Below are positions 1 through 11,704 of a stretch of 64,000 nucleotides of DNA, one piece after another (position 1 is the first letter of the stretch; every line of letters starts with the position of its first letter). The DNA is taken from assembly GCA_023935145.1 (NCBI GenBank), contig CM043698.1, positions 73,423,501 through 73,487,500 on the forward strand. The letters are read 5' to 3'. The translations under genes and the position numbers were made by a program. The notes below the pieces were generated by a model. The model saw only the letters and a program-made list of their open reading frames with translations. It had not been told where the DNA came from and searched no databases. The stretch comes from Bretschneidera sinensis (taxonomy: Eukaryota > Streptophyta > Magnoliopsida > Brassicales > Akaniaceae).

Positions 1-60
1 CTTGAAGTTGCTTGTTTGTTTTTGGTTTGAGCAAGACCTGAATGCCTTCAAAGAGGATTC
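1..60. repeat. Fragment of a dispersed repeat
   Basis: The first bases closely match 43738-43830, inside the third LTR element (shared words such as CTTGAAGTTGCTTGTTTGT and GGTTTGAGCAA). The match stops where the MITE begins at 61, so this is the edge of another repeat cut by the window start and by the duplication breakpoint. No gene is seen. Confidence 0.6.
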
Positions 61-400
61 TTAAATAGCGACCAAGACGCGATATAGAGGCCACTATACA
101 GCGGTAGCGACGTGTGTCACAATTGCTTTTCACTATTATTTGCAGAAGAGTGGAATTCACGGTTATATAGCAGCATGTCACAGCCACGAAGAGCTGTATA
201 ACTCCATGAACACTATGCCCTCCACAGCTGCTATTCATTGTTGTGATGCCCGCGACTTATATTTTAAATTTTTGCAAAGTTATGAAAATTTATGACTGCG
301 ATATATACTTGTGATCCACATTTTAACACCTGTAATATCAACAACCGTGATAAACACTATGCAATGGTATTTGCTATCGCAATCGCAATTTAAAACCTTG
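61..400. mobile_element. hAT-type MITE, copy A, left end truncated
   Basis: About 340 bp of AT-rich, non-coding DNA with dispersed GCGGCC and GCGATAG words. It matches 22577-22923 throughout. The right end AATTTAAAACCTTG is the inverted complement of the left end seen in copy B (CAGGGTTTTAAATAGCG). The first bases of the left terminus are missing here and are replaced by an unrelated repeat, so the breakpoint of the large A/B duplication lies at this MITE's edge. The sequence after it, ATCGATAC, matches the right target-site copy in B. Confidence 0.7.
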
Positions 401-992
401 ATCGATACCTTTTTAGGTCAAAATGACCTATTTATTGGTGAATAAAAGGAAGTCGATTTGATGCATCAATAAATGGACGATAGACAACAGAGAATCTATT
501 TCAATTTTTTTATTTATAAAAAATTGCCTCAATGTTTTTTTCCAAGACAAAAATAGAATTATATCTAATAATGAGCTAGCATCCACATATGCATTACATA
601 CACACCAACCGCCCCAAAAACGCAGCACCAGCAAACCCAACCAAACAACTAAAAGAAAACTATATAACTATCCTACAATCACTAACATAAGACATAGACA
701 ACCTGGCAACAGAACTCTAAGCAGCACCACCATGAATTCCGTCAGGTTAGCTAAAAAACTCAAGCCAACCTCAAACCCAAAAATAAACAAAAGTGCTTCA
801 AATCCTACTACATTCCTCTCGATCTTTCAGCTCCAACCTCCAGTTGATATAGACTTTCAATAACCTCATCCTCATTTATATAAAAAGATAAGCCCATATT
901 CTTGCTCAACTCCAATGTTTTAACTACCTCAACCCTTTTTTGTTTTTAAAGAAAACCTCCTTGAAGTGGAGGGACCCCTACCCGTTTATTAG
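401..992. other. Non-coding part of duplicated segment A
   Basis: No gene is recognised. The stretch aligns with 22924-23490 nearly base for base, apart from small indels. It is the left part of the duplicated segment and ends at the Copia-1 insertion site; the intact site is visible at 23481-23500. Confidence 0.7.
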
Positions 993-997
993 CAAAA

Positions 998-1858
998 TGT
1001 TGGAAACTCATCTTCTTGTGAAATCCCAAGTTGTGATCTTTCCAAACACCCAAGTCTAGAATGACTTGTAATAAATAGCAAACAGCAATTAGACAATCAA
1101 AGAAAGAACACAAGCAATTGTTATCGAGGTTCGACAATGTTCCTACGTCCCCGTGAGCTCCTCCGAGCTCTTAGGACTAAATCAATGGAGTTCTTACAAT
1201 TACAGCAACACCTCTTCAAGAACCCTCTTGTTCTTAAAGAACGAAAGAAGAGAAGAAGAAAGTGATAAGAACTAAGTGTTTCCCTGGAATTTTCCCCAAG
1301 AAAATTCCAATTACAAAGCCCTTGAATCCCCAATCTATACTACTCTCTCTCTAAACAACCAGCCTCTCTTGAATGAGTCTCTCCTGTGTTTAGTATATTT
1401 GCACTCTCACACAACATGTGTTCTATTTCACACACATTCACTTGTCATCCTCTCTTGTTGAGATGATGATCTTCACTTGTTGTTAGAAGACCCTTTATAT
1501 AGAGCAATGACTTCCTCATCCAATCTTTGAGATCAATCTCAACTCTTAGATCTCAAGAACTAAAGACTCATGGCTCTTTAAGAGTTTAAGTAATCCTATG
1601 CGTTTTAACCAAGTCCCACGCACCATCACAAGAGGCTAAAAACCATGCTTCAGCTGTGCCTGGCGCCGCGGCCCAGAACAGGGCTGGTCGCAGCGCATAA
1701 TAGGGCAGCACTTCACTATCTTCTGGAGGCCGCGGCGCCCAAGGCTGAGCCGTGGCGCGACCTAGAAGGGAGGAGTCCTGGACTTTCTGGAGGCCGCGGC
1801 GCACACCAGGACCTGATGCTAAACTTCCATCTGTTTAATTCTTGGACAAATCCCAACA
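998..1858 (-). repeat. Copia-1 3' LTR (sense orientation)
   Basis: This 861-bp LTR starts TGTTGGAAACTC and ends ATCCCAACA. Just inside it (from 1859) is the complement of a purine tract, GGTAGAGAT on the sense strand, which fits a polypurine tract. It holds a local GC-rich cluster at about 1660-1810 with repeated GCCGCGGC-type palindromes, in contrast to the AT-rich remainder. Confidence 0.93.
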
Positions 1859-1939
1859 ATCTCTACCTTTGTCGAAGCAATTAAACTCGAACTCATTATG
1901 CAGAGAACTCAAGATCCAAACTCAACTTGAGTCACCATA

Positions 1940-4900
1940 TCAACCGACTCCAATCCTAAGAAGTCCAAGGCAATGATTGAACTTACTTAGAGGTAGAACT
2001 TTAGTACCTAAATCTACAGGATTTTCTTCCGTTGCGACTTTGTCCACATGAATGCATCCTTTCGTAACATTTTCCCGAATGAAATGATACCGAACATTCA
2101 TATGCTTAGTCCTCTCATGGAAGACAGGGTTCCTACACAAGTGCAACGTACTTTGGCTATCCGAATACACTACCACCTGCTCTTTTAGGACCTTCAACTC
2201 GTCCAACAACCCTTTGCACCACATAGCCTCCTTTATGGCTTCCGTTGCCGCTATGTACTTAGCCTCGGTTGTTGAGAATGCTACCACCGGCTGCAACTAA
2301 GCCTTCAAGTACCTCAGCAACCACTTCATCCTAAGCCAAAGCTCTTTTCTAGGATTACTCACAAATCTGCTAAGAACCCTTATTGCCTGAGAAATGTCAG
2401 GTCTAGTGCGTACCATCATGAACATGACTGATCCAACCGCACTAGAGTAAGGGACCTTTTCCATTAACTTCTTCTCTTCATCCGTTCCAGGACATTGTTC
2501 GCTGGAGAACTTGAAATGACCAGCAAGGGGAATCTTCACTGGTTTACCATCTTCTATAGACACCATCTTTTCTATATCGGAAGACTGAGAAACCTTCAAC
2601 CTGTTTCTCTTCCTTTCCCGGATCATTCTCATCCCAAGGATCTTTTGTGCAAGGCCAAGATCCTTCATCTCGAACTCTGAACTGAGTTGAGACTTCAACC
2701 TTTCTATCCTCTCCTTTCTGTTCCCAACCAACAACATATCATCGACAAAGATGAGGATAATCACCATTTCCTCCACCTTGTGTCCAGGTGAGAAAGTTCC
2801 TATGAAATCTATTCCTTCTCTTTGTGTGAACCCCTTCGCCACCAGCCTAGCATTGTACCAAACTTCATCCACTGGAGGATTCCCTTCTTTGATCGTGTAA
2901 GTCCACTTACAATCCACAACTCTTTGTTTTCCTGGAATGTGCACCAATTCCCAAGAGTTGTTCTTCCTCAAAGAATGCTTATCTTCCTCCATAGCTAGCT
3001 TCAATTTTGAGGAATCTTTACATCCCATGGCATCACTGTAAGTTTCTGGTTCACTTATCCCTCCTTCTGTCCAAGGAGCTACTGCATTCGCAGCCGCGAA
3101 ACCATATCTCAAAGGTGACCTGACGAGCCTTCTTTCCTGGTCCCTTGTGAGTTGATAGTCATTCTGACTTGCTGCATCATCCCCTTCTAGTTCAGCCTCT
3201 TCATAAGTGTCCTAAGCTTGGCATTCATCAATGGGCTCTACTTGGTCCAAACCCTCTTGCCTTCCTTGCTCTACCTGAACTAAATTTTCCTTGATGCTAT
3301 GCTTCACAAATACCGAACTGATTTGCTCACTATCCCCTGCAGGGTTAGTTTTCTCCAAATAGGGAAATAAATGCTCATTAAAAATGACATCCCTACTTAT
3401 TATGAGTTTAAATCCTTTTAGCTCTAAGGACCACAACCTATACCCCTTAACCCCTTCCCCATATCCTAGAAACACACATTTTCTAGACTTGGGCTAAGCT
3501 TATCATCCTTTTGGTGTGCAAACGCAGCACACCCAAAAGTTCTAAGGTTGTTCAACTCAGGGGGTTTACCACTCCACATCTCCTCGGGAGTCTTGAGCTC
3601 TAAAGCTCTAGAGGGCGATCTATTAACCAAATACGCAGCAGTAGACACCACTTCCTCCCAAAAATATTTTGGTAATCCGGATCCTATAATCATGCACCTA
3701 ACCTTTTCCATAAAGAGTATTATTCATCCTCTCAGCAACTCCATTTTGCTGAGGGGTTTTCACAACCGTTCTATGTCTTAGAATCCCATTTAACTTACAG
3801 AATTGATCAAGTTCCTTGTTAAAAAATTATAAGCCATTATCGGTTCTTAATCCCTTAACTATCCTGCCCATTTGAGTTTCTTCCAGCTTTTTCCACACCA
3901 CAAACTTATTCAAAGCATTTGGTTTATTTTTAAGCAAATAAACCCAAACCTTTCTAGAATAATCATCAATTAAAGACAAAAAATAAAAATTACCTCCCTG
4001 TGTTAGTGTTCTTGCTAGCCCCCAAAGATCCGCATGGACGTAGTCAAGAATGCCCTTAGACTTGTGCACTCCGGTGTTGAAGCTAACCTGATGTTGTTTC
4101 TTAACATTCACAGAAATCAAGTTTCTCTACTTTGTCACCATTAAGTAGACCATTCTTGCTGAGAACTTCCAGGCCCTTTTTGCTCATGTGTCCCAAGTGA
4201 TTGTGCCAAAGAGCTACCTTATCCATCTCAGCCATCAAGCTTACTGCTTGATCCTTGATGTCCATGTCTCCGATCTGAGACCATCCTTCATTGCTGCTTT
4301 GATCTCTATCAAAGATCCCTTAGTTACCTTGATCTTTCCTCCCTCTGCTTTGTATGTGTATCCCATGGAATCTAGCTGCCCCAATGAGATCAAATTTCTT
4401 CTCAACTCCGAAAGATATCTCACATTCCCCAACAGCCTAGTAACTCCATCAAACATCCTCAACTGGATGTCTCTCGTGCCCCTCACTTGGTAAGAAGTAT
4501 CATTTCCTAGGAAAACCTTTCCATCCTCGGTTTCCTTGAAATTCTTGAACTAATCCTAGTAAGGACATATATGATAAGTGCATCCTGAATCCAAGATCCA
4601 TCTCTTACTATCTTCTTGCCCCTTGCTCACATTTGAGCACACAAAAAGAACATCATCTTGCTATTCTCCCTTGGCAACCGAAGCCTCTCCATTCTTGGTA
4701 TGGCTTCCTCCTTCATCCCTCATCATCTTCTTGCAATCTTTCTTGAAATGACCCTCCTTATGGCCATAGTAGCATCTCTTTCCTCCAAATCTCGGTTTAG
4801 AGTGCGCTCTCCCATGGCTTTGTCCTCTACCTTGTGGTTTGTCCCGGTTGTAGCCATGTATGTTGCTGCCATACCGAGTTGCTGGCCTTCCTCTAATGAA

Positions 4901-5302
4901 CAGCCCTTCTCCACTTGATGCTTCCCTTATCTTGGCATCAAGATTATCTTACAACTCTTTATCATGATCTATTTTAAAAGCAAAGGTTCGTTTAAGAAGA
5001 TATATCTTATTAGGGGGAGTCTTGCTAAGAAATAACTCATCTAGTTTCTTCCAAATGACAGTTGGATCTTCCGAGTCTCCGCACTCCCTTGTAACACTAT
5101 CCGACATGTGCAGAAAGATGGTGTTGTATGCCATCTTCTTCATCTCATTCTGCTGGACCTCTGTGAAACTTGTTGAAAAATCATCATCTTCTCCAATCGC
5201 CAAGTCCACCTTTTGTTGCATAAGAACCACCTTGATTTTTTTCTTCCAAAGGGAAAAGTCTCCCTTTCCATCAAAATTCTCAACAATGAAGTTTGAACCC
5301 AT
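1940..5302 (-). pseudogene. Copia-1 gag-pol polyprotein, degenerate
   Basis: The sense frame starts with Gag at 5302 (motif FDGKGDFSLWKKKI, then WKKLDELFLSKTPP). The protease site WILDSGC lies at about 4579-4600. The GAG-pre-integrase region is near 4241-4486 and the integrase core (HADLWG, LSLIDDYSRKVWVYLL) at 3827-4120. The IN distal part with LVNRSPSRALEL and TFGCAAFAHQ follows, then the RT start (NNSWELV..WTYTIKEG) and the RT active site FVDD at about 2736-2750. The RNase H end has STTEAKYIAATEA. Between IGTFSP and the FVDD block about 100 residues of RT are missing at 2787-2800. A second gap joins RYLKA to QPVVAF near 2297. Several stops and frameshifts make it non-functional. Confidence 0.92.
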
Positions 5303-5574
5303 CTTGCGGAGAAAATCTCAGATTTATGCAGCACCCACAATTGCTTTCCAACTTCTAAATCTCAGGAAGATGATCAAATCTTGATCACAACACCGTTCTT
5401 GAACCTCAAGAACACGATCAGATCTTGATCTCAGCACTGTTCTTGAATCACCTAAGATGTTTCCTTTAATTCTTAGAGTCTTGCTCTGATACCCTCTGTT
5501 CAACTCTGATACCCGATGTTGCTAGCTCTGACACCACTGTATCACCACCAAAGAATCCTTTGATTCTTGGAACC

Positions 5575-5588
5575 GAGCTCTGATACCA
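5575..5588 (-). promoter_or_regulatory. Copia-1 primer-binding site (initiator Met tRNA)
   Basis: The minus strand reads TGGTATCAGAGCTC immediately inside the sense 5' LTR, the standard plant primer site complementary to the 3' end of initiator methionine tRNA. It fixes the element's orientation. Confidence 0.9.
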
Positions 5589-5589
5589 C

Positions 5590-6448
5590 TGTTGGAAAAT
5601 CACCTTCTTACGGAATCCTAGGTTGTGATCTTTCTAAACACCTAAGTCTAGATGACTTGTAATAAACAGTAAACAGCAATCAGACAATCAAAGAAAGAAC
5701 ACAAACAATTGTTATCAAGGTTCGACAATGTGCCTACGTCCCCGTGAGCTCCTCCGAGCTCTTTGAATTAAATCAATGGACTTCTTACAATTATAGCAAC
5801 ACCTCTTCAAGAACCCTATTGTTCTTGAAGAACGAAAGAAAAGAAGAAGAAAGTGATAAGAACTAAGTTTTTCCCTGGAATTTTCCCGAAGAAAATTCTA
5901 ATTACAAAGCCCTTGAATCCCCAATCTATACTATTCTCTCTCTAAACAACCAGCCTCTCTTGAATGAGTCTCTCATGTGTTTAGTGTCTTTGCACTCTCA
6001 CACACCATGTGTTCTATTTCACACACATTCACATGTCATCCTCTCTTGTTGAGATGGTGATCTTCACTTGTTGTTAGAAGACCCTTTATATGGAGCAATG
6101 ACTTCCTCATCCAATCTTTGAGATCAATCTCAACCCTTAGATCTCAAGAACCAAAGACTCATGGCTCTCTAAGAGTCTAAGTAATCCTGTGCGTTTTAAC
6201 CAAGTCCCATGCACCATCACAAAAGGTTGAAAACCATGCTCCAGGTTTGCTAGCGCCGCAGCCCAAAACAGGGCTGGCCACGGCACACAATAGGGAAACA
6301 CTTCACCATCTTCTGGGGGCCGCGGCGCCCAAGGCTGAGCCGCGGCGCCACCTGGAGAGGAGGAGTCCTGGACTTTCTGAAGGCTGCGGCGCACACCAGG
6401 ACCTGATGCTGAACTTCCATCTGTTTAATTCTTGTACAAATCCCAACA
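5590..6448 (-). repeat. Copia-1 5' LTR (sense orientation)
   Basis: This 859-bp LTR is the partner of 998-1858 and is collinear with it. Scattered substitutions separate the pair, so the insertion is not recent. The GC-palindrome cluster is kept at about 6240-6400. Confidence 0.93.
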
Positions 6449-6453
6449 CAAAA

Positions 6454-8690
6454 GAAATAAAAAGGTACAAACAAATGGGTTTTAACAACCTCAACCCTGG
6501 CAGCTTCTTACCTAAGAGGGGAAAAGGCATCACACCTGGATTCATCAACTACTAGTCCCCTTTGCTTATCAACATCTAATGATTGACATTCTCTAGAGGA
6601 ACGAACGCATCCCTCTCAGATGACAAGACATCGAATCTAACTTCTGGATCACTAAACTCAACTGGCTTCTTTTTTGCAGTACCACCCTTCCTATTATATT
6701 TGCACCTTACACCTTCCATCAACTCCCCCTTCTATGAGAACATTCTATTAAGAATAATTGAATTACCAATATATTATCCCCTGCACGTGCATGCCCATTA
6801 ATTGATTAAAGGCTTTGCACATGAAACCCAATGAAAGAAAACCCAAACATTCGAAAGTGCAATTAACTAGGTCAAATATTAAACAAAAAAAGGTATCCTC
6901 ACGACTCGAAACCAAGACCTGAAGCTCAAATATCATTGTAAGAAATAATTGAGATATTTCTCTTGAGCTTAAGCTTTTGGGATAATTGATAACTCAATTA
7001 TTCTTAATACTTTAACACATTCTCTATTTATTCTTCCCCATGAATTGGGTATTGAGAAGGTAATAAATGGTGGGTTTAGAGCTTTAAGTCTCTCGAAGTG
7101 CCCAGTCAATCACAAGGATTCTCAAAATATTCACGTTCTTCTTAATTAATTCTACGTATTAACTTCTATTGCGAGTTGGTTAGTGCAAATAACCAAGAAG
7201 TTTCATCAACCGAAAACTAATCGACATCATTGCTATCATATATACTATAATTCTATGTACCTTTATATATAGTAGTAATTCTTATTTCCATCTATATTTT
7301 TCTAGTTATAGAAATTTATACAAAAACAATAAATCATTTTTTTGGGTTAGAGCATCATTTAACATGTACTTGTATAGAAAAAAAAATTATGTACAATCAT
7401 GCAACAAATCTCTTTAGCTTTGACTGAATAAAAGTGTACTCATATTAGCAGCAAAAATTTTCACAGGTCGTTGACATTAATGTGCTATATACCTAAAATT
7501 TACTTGACAAAAAGATTGCAAGTATATGATATTGAAACTCTTCATATGTGCGTGCACGTTGGATTGTTGATTGGTGTCATATTAACTTAGACTACTTGTT
7601 CAAAATTTGGTCTCTAGCGTGTAACTAATATCAAAGATTATATGAATGTCACACTAGCAGTTAACACTCATCTATTAGGGTTAAGAGAGTCATTCAACTT
7701 GAACACACATTTAAAAGAATCACATACTATCATGCAACAACCTTTTTTTTGTTGTGAAAAAAAATGGAACAAGCTTCTTTGGCCCTTATAGAATAAAAGT
7801 TTACGAGGAATTCTTAGTTAGACCGAGTCAAAAACATCCCGTCCGAAGCTTTATTAGAAATTTTAGGGAACATCACTAGTATCATTATTTTTTAGATCCC
7901 ACACTTACTGCTGATTTTATAATGAAGTTCTTTAAAATTACCAATGAAGTTTCGGATGGGTCTAAAACCAATGTTTTAAACCCAGTCTAGCTAATAATTT
8001 TTGAAAGTATACTCATCTTAGAAGCAAATATTTTGGCAAGGTCATTGACACTAATCTGGTAATATATACACATAAAAGTTACTCAGCAAAAAGATGAGCA
8101 TAAATGATATTGAAACTCTTTATGTGTACGCATATAGTGGATTGTTGGGACCATCACAATTTAGATATCTTTTTCAAAATTCAGTATCAATCATGGAGTT
8201 AATATCTAAGATTATATGAAAGTAACACTAGCAATTAGCACTCATCACGTTGCCTAAATATATTTTACCTTTTCGTTGCCTACTATCAATTCTCGCCTAC
8301 AAATATGTTTGTGCTTACGACTAGTTTTTTTAAATATGGAAAAAAGTAACTCTTAGTATACATAGACTATCCTTACCCAAATAAAAGAAAAAGAAAATAT
8401 TTTGGAGTCTGCCAAAAATTAAGTGTCCTATTCTAGAAATAACATTATAAGTATCCTGTTATGGGAAGAAAAGATTTTAAATATGCCTACTTTGATAAAA
8501 AGAAATCCAGGAATTAGAGGAAGCCCATGCATGGATGATGTGTTGTTATGCAATACTTGTGGTTGATATGTATAACAGTTTGTATATTGGATCTATTAAC
8601 TATTACGCATCATCCTATAATTAGATCAGCTTTACAAAAATGTCCTTAATTTTCAAGTGCTTTCCTGTAAATGAGTCAAGCCCTAAATAT
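6454..8690. other. Non-coding remainder of duplicated segment A
   Basis: The first part, 6454-7167, matches 23495-24191. The part 7163-7680 matches 41026-41530, and about 8250-8690 matches about 45345-45790. Within it, about 7440-7680 and 8005-8250 are diverged tandem copies of each other (shared GATATTGAAACTCTT and ACACTAGCA words); segment B has only one of them. A short minus-strand open stretch near 6590-6720 is present in both segments but I recognise no family. No working gene is seen. Confidence 0.65.
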
Positions 8691-9192
8691 TTAACCTGGA
8701 TAGGACAAGAGTTAGTAGCTATATATATATACCTTGTTAATGCACCTATTGTTAGATAGAGTTAGTAGACTCAATACTATAGTTTATTACTACTCCACCT
8801 GATACAATTTCATTACAGCCATGTTGTTTTGGTCATGAATAATGATGAAACAGAAGATGATGATAATGATGACAACAATTTTCCATCAAGTCGTAATCAA
8901 GGTTTGTTATGAAACTTTATTTTTCTCTGCTATTTTTTTATATGTTATTTTGCGCATTTGATTTCATGTTTGTGTTTTTTCTTAATTAAATAAATTTTTT
9001 ATTTAATTTACTACTATATGGTGATCATGAGAATAGATCAGATCGAGGAATTACCAGAAAAGATGGGCGGGGTATTGTCAGCAGCATTTCTTCAGGACCA
9101 GAACTGGACAAAATGATTCTTGAGGCTATCCTGCACTCATCCCCGTCCGATGATACAAGGTAAGCTTTATGGTATTGGTACTCTTTATCAAA
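8691..9192 (+). other. Flank of the CACTA insertion with possible orphan exons
   Basis: Mostly AT-rich. Two open stretches look exon-like: 8828-8901 (acidic, rich in D, E and N, ending before a GT) and about 9025-9161 (open for some 45 codons, ending with a good donor AG/GTAAGC). I recognise no family. They may be the remnant of a host gene interrupted by the CACTA element at 9196, but no matching downstream exon is found after 21060. Confidence 0.3.
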
Positions 9193-9209
9193 GCCCACTA
9201 CAAGAGAAT

Positions 9210-9466
9210 TGACATTTGCGGGCGCCTAAATTCCGGCGCTTCAAAAAAACACCGCAATATATTAACCGTCGGCTCTTTTTTTGTGGCGCTTTAAGGAAGC
9301 GCTACAATATTCAAAGAATATATAACGGCGCTTTAAAGCGCCATTATATGCCACTGATATTATATATTGCGGCGCTTTTAAGCGCCGGTATGTGAAATGG
9401 GTTTCGAGCATATTCCGGCGCTTTTAAGCGCCACAATATACTCGAAACCCATTTCATATATTACCG
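9210..9466. repeat. CACTA left subterminal repeats and hairpin
   Basis: This holds several copies of CGGCGCTT and inverted partners AAGCGCC, including CGGCGCTTTAAAGCGCC. The last part is a long hairpin: TGAAATGGGTTTCGAG near 9391-9407 is the inverted complement of CTCGAAACCCATTTCA near 9442-9457, with a GGCGCTTTTAAGCGCC palindrome in its loop. In En/Spm such subterminal repeats are binding sites for the TNPA protein. Confidence 0.8.
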
Positions 9467-9504
9467 TTCTTTGCTGCCCCCATTTTTTTCCCTAATATTT
9501 TCGT

Positions 9505-9843
9505 GCTCCAGCTCCCCGCGCCGTGATTTTCCTCTGCCGTTCCTTGTCTCTACCGTGAGCCCGAAGTCCTGCTACTGTAGCCTTCGTCGATATCAACACC
9601 ATTTCACCCAATTCATAGCTCCAGCTCCCCGCACCGTGATTTTGCTCTGCTGTTCCTCGTCTCTACCATGAGCCCGAAGTCCTGCCACTGTAGCCTTCGT
9701 CGATATCAACACCATTTCACCCAATTCATAGCTCCAACTCCCCGCGCCATGATTTTCCTCTGTCGTTCCTCGTCTCTACCGTGAGCCCGAAGTCCTGCCA
9801 CCGTAGCCTTCGTCGATATCAACACCATTTCACCCAATACATA
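9505..9843. repeat. Three tandem 113-bp repeats in the CACTA leader
   Basis: Units start at about 9505, 9618 and 9731 (GCTCCAGCTCCCCGC), each with CTACCGTGAGCCCGAAGTCCTG and TTCGTCGATATCAACACC. The spacing is exactly 113 bp and the units differ by a few substitutions. They lie between the left subterminal repeats and the first transposase exon, so they probably belong to the transcribed leader or promoter. Confidence 0.85.
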
Positions 9844-11704
9844 GCAGAATCTCGTGGTTCAGTTCAAAATCATTTGAAAGCTACAAGTAAAAACTAAATC
9901 CATTTTCTTGTTTTGTTAAATTTTGTTTAATCTTTGCTTTTTGGTGATTTTAGATGCCTCAGAACAGCTTGATTTGTTAGTATCACTCCACCACATCTGA
10001 GCAAAAGTATTAGCCACCAAGCATCTGATGGAACTTATTTCTTTTACTACTTTAGACACAATAGCGTCTATAGCTACTTTGCAGGATGCTTCCCGTAGTT
10101 ATAAACTACAACTTAGTTGTAAAATGCTTTCCTTTGCAGGACACTCCAACCCTTTAAAATTTACGAATAAAGTGTCAAATGCTTGCCAAGACAACACCCA
10201 TAGCCAAACATAATTGACAATATTTTGGTCCAGTAGCATCCACTTTAGTCAATTTATTTGGTATTTCATAGCTAATGAAAGAGTTTTAGAAATTGATTGT
10301 GCAACTTCTAACCAAATGCTTTCCATCTATATATAGTTGAGATGATTGAAAACTCAATTCCTTATGTTACCTCAAATACGTAGGAACTGCACTGAAAGGC
10401 AAATCCATTTTTAAGCTAACTGAATTATTTGAGATGTGGCATAAAACAAGTTAACAGCCAAGATGTTAGTTCCATAACTTAACTTCATTCAGACTATTCA
10501 TGCTGTGAATTCTTGAAAATACTAGAAAAGCGGAAAAAAGTGGGGTGGGGAGGGAGGGGGAAGAAGTCTGAGTATTGCTTGCTACTTATTTAATTATTGT
10601 TATGAAGTCTCATCTCATTGTGCTTTGGTTGTTAACATTGTAATTCTTGGTTTTGACTTGTTGACAGCGGACAGATTGGAAAATTTTGCCACTGCAGCTA
10701 CAAAGTTTTGTGTTTGAGTTGGGTAAGGTAAGCTTTAGCTAATGTTGGTATTGTGTGACTTGGAATATGGATGCCATCTCTGATTTCTTTGTGAATTTGA
10801 GGGATGCTGGTAATTTATATAAATCAATATATAGGAGATTTTAACTGTATTTAGAAATTTTGCATCTCTCATACCTTATTGATTAACCATTAATAAGCAC
10901 CTTTGTTATTCTGTATTTCAATTTTGAGTTCATTAATTATACAAAAATCTTGTGTGTTTTCTTAAGGAAAAACAAAAAATCTTGTCTTTTAAGCCAAAAA
11001 AAATTACTATAAACATTATCAAATATCAAATGGCTCTGATATGTGGGCGCATGGAATTATTGAAGTGCCTTGAGAAACAGTGGTTTTAGCTGTTAATAAT
11101 GTTATATTATTGGCTATGGTCTATACAAATATGTGAATATTATTCACTTATGGTTCTAATTTAAAAAAGCTATTTTATTCTGACAGGATATTATTTTTAT
11201 GAAGGGTGACTGTTTAAACTTGTACATTTACTTTTATCGATTTAAACTCGTGGTTGATGTTTCTGATATAGTGATATACCTAGCTGGTTTCAAAGGCTAT
11301 CATTGATAGTGCTTGCATTACGGGCTCTATTTTTTATAACAAGAAACAAAAAAATAGACTTATACATACTCCTTTTGTTCCAAGAAAATGGCAAAAATGC
11401 TTAGTATATATAAGGCAAAGAAAAAATGCTTACTATATATATCAATAAATAAATATTTTTTATATGTATTTAACATATTACAATGCCCATAGAATAAGCC
11501 TCAGATTTTGATATGGATTGATTAATATTGATTGAATGAGATTATAGTGTTTCAAGATTTAAATTATATTATGCATTTATTAGTATCACTTGCTTCATGC
11601 TTAGTATAACTTTTATGATTCAATAAACTTTTATGATTTCAAAAATATTTCATTTCTGACTTTCTTAACATCGTTTTAGGAAAGTCTATTGGCGTCATCT
11701 AAAA
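9844..11704 (+). other. CACTA 5' non-coding region
   Basis: AT-rich DNA between the 113-bp repeats and the first transposase exon. A splice acceptor-like TTTTAG at about 11675-11680 directly precedes the open frame leading into the TNPD-like coding region, so most of this stretch is probably leader and intron. No other gene is seen. Confidence 0.5.

Larger units (their letters stand above)
998..6448 (-). mobile_element. Copia-1: Ty1/copia LTR retrotransposon
   Basis: This is a 5451-bp element on the minus strand with LTRs at 998-1858 and 5590-6448. Both ends are TGTTGG...CCAACA. It is flanked by a perfect 5-bp target duplication CAAAA (993-997 and 6449-6453). The paralogous segment B holds the empty site (AGCAGAAGAAATAAA at 23488-23502), which confirms the boundaries. 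On the sense strand the order is LTR, tRNA-iMet primer site, Gag, protease, integrase, reverse transcriptase, RNase H, LTR, which is the Copia order. The reading frame is broken in many places and RT carries a large internal deletion shared with Copia-2. Confidence 0.95.

Noticed and set aside
5575..5588. tRNA-like sequence
   Set aside because: Only the 12-14 base primer-binding site matches initiator Met tRNA; there is no cloverleaf. The same holds at 28805, 33811, 39805, 41942, 50548 and 55246.
9505..9843. CRISPR-like regular repeats
   Set aside because: Direct 113-bp tandem units without spacers in a plant transposon; no CRISPR is present in the window.
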